From Methanobacteriota archaeon (lineage in GTDB: Archaea > Halobacteriota > Syntropharchaeia > DAOWMC01): 5,371 nucleotides of DNA. Positions 1 through 4,232 of this stretch are shown here, piece by piece; the stretch's first letter is position 1; every line of letters begins with the position of its first letter. The stretch covers positions 1-5,371 of the forward strand of contig DAOWMC010000094.1 in assembly GCA_030643285.1 (NCBI GenBank). Direction: 5' to 3'. The translations under genes were made by a program, and so were the position numbers. Below the pieces are notes generated by a model. It worked only from the letters and a program-made list of their open reading frames with translations, was not told the DNA's origin and did no database searches.

Positions 1-1233
1 ACGAGTGAGCCGGCCCCACAGGCAGCTGGGACCTCCGAAACATTTACTGTAAATGGCCTATCTTTTGACACAACATATTTCTTTGCCATAAAAACAGCTG
101 ATGAGATACCCAACTGGTCCGATATATCCAACAGCCCAGGTGAAACAACTTCAGAAGTAACATACCAGTATATATGGTTGGAAGCAGAAGATGCTGACAC
201 ATTAACAGCAGATTTTGAGGTTGCAAGTGACGCATCAGCTTCTAATGATGAGTACATATGGATACCTGAAGAAATATCCTGGAATCCAGGCAAAGGATCT
301 GCTACCTACACCTTAAGCATAACTTCACCAGGTGAGTATGTTATTTGGGGCAGGGTATTGGCAGACACAACAGAAAATAATTCTTTCTTTGTCCGGATCG
401 ACGATAGCCCTGCTGCACTTTGGACGATGGAAACATCACCTGATTGGGCATGGGATAAAGTAAATCATTGGGGTAGCGGCACGGAAACCGACCCTGAAAT
501 TGATCCGGTAACAGTCATATTATCTGCAGGTGACCATAATCTGATAATAAAGCAGAGAGAAAGTGGTACAAGACTGGACAGGTTATTTATAACAAATGAC
601 ATGTTCTATAACCCTGATGATGAAGAAGATGACACAACTCCCCCAACAATAATACCAACATCAACACCCACACCCACACCTACACCAACACCCATAACAT
701 CACCCACTCCAACAATACCACCAACTACAACCACCAACATCACTCCACCACCGGATGAAGATGGCTGGAATAATATCGCTTCGGTGACTGTAATATTCTT
801 TCGTAGTGGCAATGGTGGTTCTGACGTTAGTTATACTGAATATTCTAAGACATCGGAACTGGGACCGTGGACAAGAATAGATATCAGTTCAGTTACAGGT
901 CAAGATGCGGCAAACGTGACAGATGTCAGTGAGGATACATTTAATGTAACCGTATCAGGTGAGGGAAATACAACTCTCTGGTACCATACGGTGGATGATA
1001 ATTCTAATGTTGAACCCACTAAAAACGTTACTGTAAGGATAAAATTGACAGATGTGCAAAAAGGTGATGTTAATATGGATGGTTCGGTTGACTCTGAAGA
1101 TGCGGCATATATTTCAAATCACGCATTGGGTGTAGAGGGATACGAAGAGATTGATAACGAAGTGGCAGATGTCAACGAAGATGGAATAGTTAATCTTGCT
1201 GATGGGGCATATATCCTACAGACCACGCAATGA
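1..1233 (+). CDS. 3' end of secreted modular protein with CBM-like domain and C-terminal dockerin (5' truncated)
   Basis: The frame is open from base 1 with no start, so the gene begins outside the window; a TTG at 178 lies inside a domain and is not a start. Of the 410 visible residues, about 1-47 look like the end of a fibronectin type III domain (TYFFAIKTADEIPNWSDIS). About 59-204 form a CBM6/35-like beta-sandwich, with the GEYVIWGRV strand, FFVRIDD, a W-x-W pair and the closing GTRLDRLFIT. About 205-252 are an acidic then Pro/Thr linker. About 253-345 resemble an OmpL47/Ig-like repeat (WYHTVDDNSNVEP). About 351-410 are a type I dockerin with two Ca-binding loops, GDVNMDGSVDSEDA and ADVNEDGIVNLADGA. 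The likely role is an extracellular, carbohydrate-binding protein docked to a cohesin partner; any catalytic domain would lie upstream. Domain calls are by eye; the dockerin is the firmest. Confidence 0.9.
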   Translation, partial: TSEPAPQAAGTSETFTVNGLSFDTTYFFAIKTADEIPNWSDISNSPGETTSEVTYQYIWLEAEDADTLTADFEVASDASASNDEYIWIPEEISWNPGKGSATYTLSITSPGEYVIWGRVLADTTENNSFFVRIDDSPAALWTMETSPDWAWDKVNHWGSGTETDPEIDPVTVILSAGDHNLIIKQRESGTRLDRLFITNDMFYNPDDEEDDTTPPTIIPTSTPTPTPTPTPITSPTPTIPPTTTTNITPPPDEDGWNNIASVTVIFFRSGNGGSDVSYTEYSKTSELGPWTRIDISSVTGQDAANVTDVSEDTFNVTVSGEGNTTLWYHTVDDNSNVEPTKNVTVRIKLTDVQKGDVNMDGSVDSEDAAYISNHALGVEGYEEIDNEVADVNEDGIVNLADGAYILQTTQ

Positions 1234-1338
1234 ATGTGGGTGGACTTGAGGTTTTTGATTGTTTTTCGGTAATGTCCTACGCTTAAATAGTTAATGGAAA
1301 ATAAAAAGAATTCACGCCACCTGAAGGTATGATTTGTT
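1234..1338 (+). terminator. Intergenic spacer with T-rich stretch after the dockerin gene
   Basis: No gene is visible here. Shortly after the TGA stop, at 1251-1267, come two TTTTT runs (GGTTTTTGATTGTTTTTCGG), the kind of oligo-T signal archaeal RNA polymerase uses to terminate. I see no strong hairpin. The rest, up to the inverted repeat at 1339, is featureless. The terminator assignment is tentative. Confidence 0.35.
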
Positions 1339-1353
1339 AACCGGACTTTATAA
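1339..1353 (+). repeat. Terminal inverted repeat, left
   Basis: AACCGGACTTTATAA is a perfect 15/15 inverted match to 1757-1771. It is the transposase 3'-side end of the relic element. Confidence 0.8.
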
Positions 1354-1412
1354 GATATCGCAAAAACAATCCACCCGGCTACGAAAGTTGTAGGGTCTAA
1401 CGAAATTTTAAT

Positions 1413-1700
1413 TTACCCAAGAATATACCCGCCAAGCTGCAGCCTAAAAAACACCTCCGCAATCTCTTTATTCATATCTTCGATCAAACCAACTTCTTTG
1501 GCGGCTTTCATGAACGCAGCAGGTTTTCCGAATGAGTATAATGCGATTCGCGTTGGTTTACTCGATGTAAGTAACTGATACACTTTGTCCGCCGATCCCA
1601 CGGATTTCTGGATAGTTTGAACTACTTTGCCGTTTATGCGCTCGTTTTTGATGATGTAGAGGTACTTACGGTTGTTGATTGTCTTGATCTTGAAATGCAT
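1413..1700 (-). pseudogene. Truncated IS1634/IS4-superfamily transposase, N-terminal fragment
   Basis: From the ATG at 1698-1700 (a GTG at 1719-1721 is an alternative in-frame start) this reads about 95 residues. MHFKIKTINNRKYLYIIKNE followed by NGKVVQTIQKSVGSAD is the usual opening of IS1634-type transposases, and IALYSFGKPAAFMKAAKEVG then LIEDMNKEI matches their conserved 'FGxxxAlwkiAeelGlveiINK' region. After NKEI the expected catalytic domain is absent; the frame runs for about 14 residues (AEVFFRLQLGGYILG) to TAA, so a deletion joins or abuts here. It cannot be an active transposase. It lies entirely inside the inverted repeats. The family call rests on recall of the N-terminal pattern, not on a search. 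Confidence 0.75.
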
Positions 1701-1756
1701 GATGGTATTTAGACTGTGCACAAAAAAAGTCTCAGGATAGCGAGTCTATCATGATT

Positions 1757-1771
1757 TTATAAAGTCCGGTT
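1757..1771 (-). repeat. Terminal inverted repeat, right
   Basis: TTATAAAGTCCGGTT is the perfect inverted match to 1339-1353. It is the transposase 5'-side end of the relic element. Confidence 0.8.
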
Positions 1772-1773
1772 CG

Positions 1774-1944
1774 ATGGGTCATAACTCGCCACGGTCAAAA
1801 ATTAGAAAGGTTATTTCTAATAGTGGGGCTGAGCGGAAGCGGATGTCTCACACAGGTTTGGAACGGGTGGTAGCCCTTCCAAGAGATGAAAATGCATTTA
1901 AACTTTCCTATGCGTTAAAAAACAAAAAAATAATAATTTTTTAA
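1774..1944 (+). CDS. Doubtful 56-codon basic reading frame next to the relic IS
   Basis: ATG at 1774 to TAA at 1942-1944 encodes 56 residues, starting MGHNSPRSKIRKVISNSGAE and continuing with RKRMSHTGLERVVALPRDE. No Shine-Dalgarno precedes the ATG, and the frame is open back through the right inverted repeat to a stop at 1738. It may therefore be the tail of an older gene cut by the insertion. A basic, low-complexity C-terminus next to mobile DNA would suit the end of an IS605 OrfB/TnpB-type protein, but I see no diagnostic motif. It ends in an A/T-rich run that also works as a terminator. It could equally be non-coding. Confidence 0.25.
   Translation: MGHNSPRSKIRKVISNSGAERKRMSHTGLERVVALPRDENAFKLSYALKNKKIIIF
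1801..1821. other. Small perfect hairpin (8-bp stem, 5-nt loop)
   Basis: ATTAGAAA (1801-1808) and TTTCTAAT (1814-1821) pair perfectly around GGTTA. The stem is AT-rich and not followed by a T-run, so it is not a classic terminator. It may be part of an RNA structure or incidental. It lies within the doubtful reading frame at 1774-1944. Confidence 0.35.
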
Positions 1945-1955
1945 AATTTTTTACG
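1914..1955. terminator. Back-to-back oligo-T tracts: bidirectional terminator
   Basis: On the plus strand TTTTTT occurs at 1937-1942 and again at 1947-1952. On the minus strand T7 (opposite 1924-1930) and T6 (opposite 1917-1922) follow the last peptide gene, whose stop is at 1977. Archaeal polymerase terminates at such runs without a hairpin. The placement between two convergent units suits a shared terminator: minus-strand peptide array on the right, plus-strand material on the left. Confidence 0.55.
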
Positions 1956-1976
1956 TTAAGTGGCCATTTCAATTCA

Positions 1977-2105
1977 TCATAAACAGCATGCAGAGCCACA
2001 GGTATAAATTATGCCCGAATTATTATAATTACACAGGCTTCCACCCCCGCATTGCTTTGTCTCTCGAGACTCGAGCTTTTTTAACCCTAATTTTAGTTCT
2101 TTCAT
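1977..2105 (-). CDS. P12: divergent last peptide of the array, 42 aa
   Basis: GGGGGTGAAAGGAAAAATG start. The leader MKELKLGLKKLESRETKQ is recognisable, but the core CGGGSLCNYNNSGIIYTCGS then ACCL is unlike the rest. Cys are at 19, 25, 36, 40 and 41; the closing T-C-G-S-A-C-C aligns with C-C-x-S-G-C-C of type A1 with one Cys missing. It is the promoter-distal member, 110 bp from P11 (the longest spacer), with a potential stem-loop between. Its low relatedness suggests an old copy or a differently specialised product. Confidence 0.82.
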   Translation of the reverse strand: MKELKLGLKKLESRETKQCGGGSLCNYNNSGIIYTCGSACCL

Positions 2106-2153
2106 TTTTCCTTTCACCCCCTTTTAGTCTTTATTAAAATATAAAGATATATG

Positions 2154-2210
2154 TTTCAACAAGAGTCTTTTGTTAAAAATGAAGGGGAAAAATCCCCCCG
2201 CCTCTTGAAA
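2154..2210 (-). other. Potential stem-loop in the spacer between P11 and P12
   Basis: TTTC-AAC-AAGAG at 2154-2165 can pair with CTCTTGAAA at 2202-2210 around a 3-nt bulge. Inside lies a second short stem, GGGGA (2184-2188) with TCCCC (2193-2197) around AAAA. It sits between the P11 stop and the P12 Shine-Dalgarno and could reduce read-through or protect the upstream message. No clean T-run follows in the minus direction, so terminator function is uncertain. Confidence 0.35.
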
Positions 2211-2215
2211 TATGC

Positions 2216-2344
2216 TTATCTACAGCATCCGGACGAACAGCAGTCTGCTGCAGAGGTCGAACTGCAGATGCCACCCTCACTTTGGCATGTTTGTTTTGTC
2301 TCCCTGTGCTCAAGCTTTCTTACCTCTAATTTCAATTCCTCCAT
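2216..2344 (-). CDS. P11: type A1 six-Cys peptide, 42 aa
   Basis: GGGGGTGAGAAAAGATG start. The leader MEELKLEVRKLEHRETKQ precedes TCQSEGGICSSTSAADCC and SSGCCR, with Cys at 20, 27, 35, 36, 40 and 41. It is the counterpart of P9 in the two-gene repeat; the QSEGGIC block and the upstream leader are nearly identical at DNA level. It ends in Arg rather than CC or CCS. Longer reading frames on the opposite strand here are mirror images of this gene and its neighbours. Confidence 0.88.
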   Translation of the reverse strand: MEELKLEVRKLEHRETKQTCQSEGGICSSTSAADCCSSGCCR

Positions 2345-2387
2345 CTTTTCTCACCCCCATAATTTTAAACTCCTCATTTTCCCATCT

Positions 2388-2400
2388 ATTAAAAAAAACT
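2388..2400 (-). terminator. T8 run in the P10-P11 spacer
   Basis: Eight A on the plus strand (2391-2398) read as eight T on the coding strand, after the P10 stop and before the P11 Shine-Dalgarno. It is equivalent to the T9 run after P8. It could cause partial termination or pausing and so grade expression along the array. Confidence 0.4.
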
Positions 2401-2434
2401 TACTCAACCTTTTTCTGTTAAAGCATTTGCAACC

Positions 2435-2560
2435 TTAACAACATCCGGACGTGCAGCATGCGCCGACCATGTCTGTTCCACAAGTGTCGCCAGTATTTTG
2501 ACACATCTGCTTTGTCCGCCTGCGCTCAAGCTTCCTCACTTCTAATCTTAACTCTCTCAT
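2435..2560 (-). CDS. P10: type A1 six-Cys peptide, 41 aa
   Basis: AAGGTGTGTAAAAAATG gives a somewhat weaker Shine-Dalgarno. The leader MRELRLEVRKLERRRTKQ is the most basic of the set (E14 and E15 positions changed to Arg). The core MCQNTGDTCGTDMVGACC then TSGCC keeps all six Cys (20, 27, 35, 36, 40, 41). It is the counterpart of P8 in the 424-bp two-gene repeat, and the 3' flanks of both begin GTTAAGGTTGC. An eight-T run follows in the spacer to P11. Confidence 0.87.
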   Translation of the reverse strand: MRELRLEVRKLERRRTKQMCQNTGDTCGTDMVGACCTSGCC

Positions 2561-2641
2561 TTTTTACACACCTTTTCTCTCAATTTTATATGGGGGAGTA
2601 ATACGCCAACCACCCCATTATCTTTTAATGTAGGCTCATAA

Positions 2642-2767
2642 TCAACAGCATCCAGATGTACAGCAACCTGTATCAGCGGTCGAACTACAGATGCCACCCT
2701 CACTTTGGCATGTTTGTTTTGTCTCCCTATGCTCCAGCTTTCTTATCTCCAATATCAGCTCTTCCAT
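2642..2767 (-). CDS. P9: type A1 six-Cys peptide, 41 aa
   Basis: TTGGAGGTGCGAAAAGATG start. The leader MEELILEIRKLEHRETKQ shows conservative hydrophobic changes (K5I, V8I). The core TCQSEGGICSSTADTGCC then TSGCC has Cys at 20, 27, 35, 36, 40 and 41. Most similar to P6 and P11. The core differs from theirs mainly in the loop before CC (ADTG against SGTD and SAAD), where variation is concentrated. Confidence 0.88.
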   Translation of the reverse strand: MEELILEIRKLEHRETKQTCQSEGGICSSTADTGCCTSGCC

Positions 2768-2811
2768 CTTTTCGCACCTCCAAACTTTAGATCCCTTATT
2801 TTTCAAATCCC

Positions 2812-2824
2812 TTAAAAAAAAATC
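2812..2824 (-). terminator. T9 run in the P8-P9 spacer
   Basis: Nine A on the plus strand (2814-2822) read as nine T on the coding strand between P8 and P9. It shares position and context with the T8 run after P10, as expected from duplication of the two-gene unit. A partial archaeal terminator is plausible. Confidence 0.4.
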
Positions 2825-2855
2825 TAATCGTCACCTGTATAAAGCATGCGCAACC

Positions 2856-2984
2856 TTAACAGCATCCGGATGTGCAGCACTCGGCACCCATGGACGTGCC
2901 AAAGGAATCACCCGTGTTCTGACACATACCACCTTTTGTCTCCCTATGCTCAAGCTTCTTGACTTCTAATTTTAATTCCCTCAT
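2856..2984 (-). CDS. P8: type A1 peptide, 42 aa, one Cys replaced by Phe
   Basis: AAGGAGGTGAAAAAGATG start. The leader MRELKLEVKKLEHRETK is followed by GGMCQNTGDSFGTSMGAECC and TSGCC. Cys are at 21, 36, 37, 41 and 42. Phe28 stands where P7 and P10 have Cys (D-x-C-G-T becomes D-S-F-G-T), leaving an odd number of Cys. It is also the only copy with a Gly-Gly immediately before the core, which resembles a double-glycine leader cleavage site. With P9 it forms a two-gene unit repeated as P10-P11. The spacer to P9 holds a nine-T run on this strand. Confidence 0.86.
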   Translation of the reverse strand: MRELKLEVKKLEHRETKGGMCQNTGDSFGTSMGAECCTSGCC

Positions 2985-3056
2985 CTTTTTCACCTCCTTA
3001 AGATTCATTTATTTTTAATCCAGCGCCATTATTTTTCCACCTCAAACGTGGTCACC

Positions 3057-3185
3057 TCATGAACAACATCCAGAATTGCAGCACTCGCCAGTGCCAGATG
3101 TTCCACAGGCATCGCCCGTATTTTGACACATTTGCTTGGTCTCCCTGTGCTCAAGCTTCTTGACTTCTAATTTTAATTCCTCCAT
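3057..3185 (-). CDS. P7: type A1 six-Cys peptide, 42 aa
   Basis: GGGAGGTGATAAAATG start. The leader MEELKLEVKKLEHRETKQ is exactly the family consensus. The core MCQNTGDACGTSGTGECC then NSGCCS has Cys at 20, 27, 35, 36, 40 and 41. The QNTGD start is shared with P8 and P10, giving a second A1 lineage beside the QSEGG one. The spacer to P8 is 72 bp. The leader codons are almost identical to those of P8, while the cores differ at many sites. Confidence 0.88.
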   Translation of the reverse strand: MEELKLEVKKLEHRETKQMCQNTGDACGTSGTGECCNSGCCS

Positions 3186-3270
3186 TTTATCACCTCCCAA
3201 ATCCGAATTATCTCTTTTCCCTCACTTAAAATATAAAATTCTGCCTCAATCTGTTAAAGTATGCTCACAC

Positions 3271-3399
3271 TCATGAACAACACCCGGATGTACAGCAATC
3301 GGTTCCAGAAGTTGAAGTGCAGATGCCACCCTCACTTTGACATGTTTGTTTTGTCTCTCTGTGCTCAAGCTTCTTCACTTCTAATTTTAATTGTTCCAT
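3271..3399 (-). CDS. P6: type A1 six-Cys peptide, 42 aa
   Basis: A strong GGAGGTGATAAAATG start. The leader MEQLKLEVKKLEHRETKQ is followed by TCQSEGGICTSTSGTDCC then TSGCCS. Cys at 20, 27, 35, 36, 40 and 41 give the frame C-x6-C-x7-CC-x3-CC that defines type A1. The QSEGGIC core start is shared with P9 and P11. A TATA-like ATATATAATTT lies about 50 bp upstream, so this may be the first gene of a second transcript. The 3' flank carries CTGTTAAAG (plus strand 3251-3259), also found after P10. Confidence 0.88.
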   Translation of the reverse strand: MEQLKLEVKKLEHRETKQTCQSEGGICTSTSGTDCCTSGCCS

Positions 3400-3445
3400 T
3401 TTATCACCTCCAAAATTTTGCTTGTTTTACTTCATAATTAATAGG

Positions 3446-3456
3446 ATATATAATTT
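3446..3456 (-). promoter_or_regulatory. Candidate TATA box upstream of P6
   Basis: On the minus strand AAATTATATAT lies about 50 bp before the P6 start, which would place transcription start about 25 bp from the ATG. It overlaps the end of broken copy P5. It could start a second transcript for P6-P12. AT-rich surroundings make chance likely. Confidence 0.3.
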
Positions 3457-3609
3457 ATGTTTGTTTATAACATTGTAAATAATCAACAATAACAAAGTAA
3501 TATAAACCTGTTGTAGAATAGTATGTAATCGTGATAAACTGGGACAAATTGCCACATATCAATTGTTTTGCCCCTCCCCTCAACTTTTTACCTCTAATTT
3601 TAGTCCTAT
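3455..3609 (-). pseudogene. P5: broken array copy, probably type B
   Basis: A conserved AAAGGTGAAATAAG Shine-Dalgarno region is followed by ATA where the ATG should be, then GLKLEVK, clearly the family leader with one codon missing. A run of five A near 3585-3589 (six expected for K-K-L) then shifts frame into an immediate TGA. If one A is restored, the frame stays open for 51 codons to TAA at 3455, with a core starting LICGNLSQFITITYY and ending in DYLQCYKQT, close in length and aromatic content to P1 and P3. Two independent lesions (start loss and frameshift) argue for a real pseudogene, although the homopolymer could be a sequencing slip. Confidence 0.75.
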
Positions 3610-3681
3610 CTCTTATTTCACCTTTCAATCCTTTTATCTAGAAATTTTACAGCGTAGAATACTCAAAACTGTTCATCCTTA

Positions 3682-3816
3682 TTAACAACATCCGGATGTA
3701 CAGCACTCGCATGCGGATGTCGCACCACAACAGCTACCAGAATTCTGATTTGTACACATAAATTGTTTTACCCCCCTAAACTCAAGCTTTTTCACCTCTA
3801 ATCTTAATTCTTCCAT
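3682..3816 (-). CDS. P4: type A2 Cys-rich peptide, 44 aa
   Basis: GAAGGTG precedes the ATG. The leader MEELRLEVKKLEFRGVKQ is followed by a core with eight Cys (21, 29, 30, 36, 38, 39, 43, 44), reading FMCTNQNSGSCCGATSACEC then CTSGCC and TAA. It is the closest relative of P2, sharing the C-x7-CC-x5-C-x-C frame and the N-Q-N-S-G segment, but has a single TSGCC. It is the second member of the B-A pair with P3. Its stop is 72 bp from the position of the lost P5 start. Confidence 0.88.
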   Translation of the reverse strand: MEELRLEVKKLEFRGVKQFMCTNQNSGSCCGATSACECCTSGCC

Positions 3817-3837
3817 TTTAACACCTTCAAACTATGA

Positions 3838-3990
3838 TTAACATAGATAGCTAACCACCAAATCTCCTAACATTCCCCACAGATCACCCATATCACAACA
3901 TGTGATCGAGGCGAGAGGTGATGTATTGGTGCATACGCCTTTTGTCTCTTTTCTTTCCAACTTTTTCACTTCTAATTTTAGCTCTTCCAT
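3838..3990 (-). CDS. P3: type B small peptide, 50 aa
   Basis: The leader MEELKLEVKKLERKETKG is followed by VCTNTSPLASITCCDMGDLW and a hydrophobic tail GMLGDLVVSYLC. Cys are at 20, 31, 32 and 50. The C-x10-C spacing and T-C-x-D-M-G motif match P1, while the tails diverge completely. GAGGAAGTGA upstream of the ATG is the Shine-Dalgarno. The stop is 21 bp before the P4 start, the same spacing as P1-P2. The C-terminal 15 residues could form an amphipathic, membrane-seeking helix. Confidence 0.82.
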   Translation of the reverse strand: MEELKLEVKKLERKETKGVCTNTSPLASITCCDMGDLWGMLGDLVVSYLC

Positions 3991-4061
3991 TTTATTTCAC
4001 TTCCTCTTAGCTTTTTATTTAAAATATTACATCATTTCTGCAACATAACCACAAAAGTTCC

Positions 4062-4211
4062 TTAACAACATCCGGAGGTACAACATCCAGATGTAAGGCA
4101 GTCACATCCCGAACTCGTTTCACAACAGCCACCCGAGTTCTGATTTATGCAAATAGCCTGTTTTACTTTTCTAAGCTCAAGCTTTTTCACTTCTAATTTT
4201 AGTTCTTCCAT
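4062..4211 (-). CDS. P2: type A2 Cys-rich peptide, 49 aa, duplicated TSGCC tail
   Basis: GGAGGTG then ATG; the leader MEELKLEVKKLELRKVKQ is followed by a core with nine Cys: 21, 29, 30, 36, 38, 43, 44, 48 and 49. The core runs AICINQNSGGCCETSSGCDC and closes LTSGCCTSGCC. The final TSGCC is present twice in tandem, a 15-bp in-frame duplication relative to P4. At position 39 Leu replaces the Cys seen in P4. It follows P1 by 21 bp. The high Cys density and lack of a membrane segment fit metal binding, disulfide folding or Cys/Ser/Thr modification; the sequence alone does not decide. Confidence 0.88.
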   Translation of the reverse strand: MEELKLEVKKLELRKVKQAICINQNSGGCCETSSGCDCLTSGCCTSGCC

Positions 4212-4232
4212 TTTTTCACCTCCAAATTATGA

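Larger units (their letters stand above)
1339..1771 (-). mobile_element. Relic IS1634-like insertion element with 15-bp terminal inverted repeats
   Basis: The 15-mer AACCGGACTTTATAA at 1339-1353 is the exact reverse complement of TTATAAAGTCCGGTT at 1757-1771. Between them sits the N-terminal part of an IS1634-type transposase on the minus strand, beginning about 60 bp inside the right end, as expected for a complete element. At 433 bp the element is far shorter than a full IS of this family (well over 1.5 kb), so most of the transposase, including the catalytic DDE core, has been deleted, leaving a MITE-like derivative. I could not see a clear target-site duplication next to the repeats (ATTTGTT on the left, CGATGGG on the right). 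It may still be mobilised in trans by a complete relative. Confidence 0.75.
2216..2984 (-). repeat. Two tandem copies of a two-gene unit (P8-P9 and P10-P11)
   Basis: P8 and P10 (QNTGD type) start 424 bp apart, and P9 and P11 (QSEGG type) start 423 bp apart. The shared features include the 3' flank GTTAAGGTTGC, the T8/T9 run in the same place and a G-rich Shine-Dalgarno with GAAAAGATG before the second gene. This indicates duplication of a two-gene block rather than of single genes. Confidence 0.75.

Noticed and set aside
178..180. TTG as the start of the dockerin gene
   Set aside because: The frame is open to base 1 and encodes an FN3 end upstream; the TTG (Leu) lies inside the protein at the domain border, with no Shine-Dalgarno.
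44..235. Minus-strand frame of 63 codons
   Set aside because: Lies opposite the FN3/CBM coding region and has no domain or ribosome site.
606..812. Minus-strand frame of 68 codons rich in Gly and Val
   Set aside because: It is the complement of the Pro/Thr linker codons of the dockerin protein, which produce a low-complexity VGVGVG reading.
1339..1771. Complete functional insertion sequence
   Set aside because: Only the N-terminal part of the transposase remains and the catalytic region is absent, despite intact ends.
2151..2438. Plus-strand frame of 95 codons over the array (and the related 69-codon frame at 2212-2421)
   Set aside because: It is antisense to P11 and its spacers, lacks a proper Shine-Dalgarno, and its repeated 'MPPSLWHVCF' text is just the complement of the conserved QSEGG core region.
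2691..2969. Plus-strand frame of 92 codons
   Set aside because: Antisense shadow across P9 and P8; the similarity to the 2151-2438 frame comes from the duplicated minus-strand genes.
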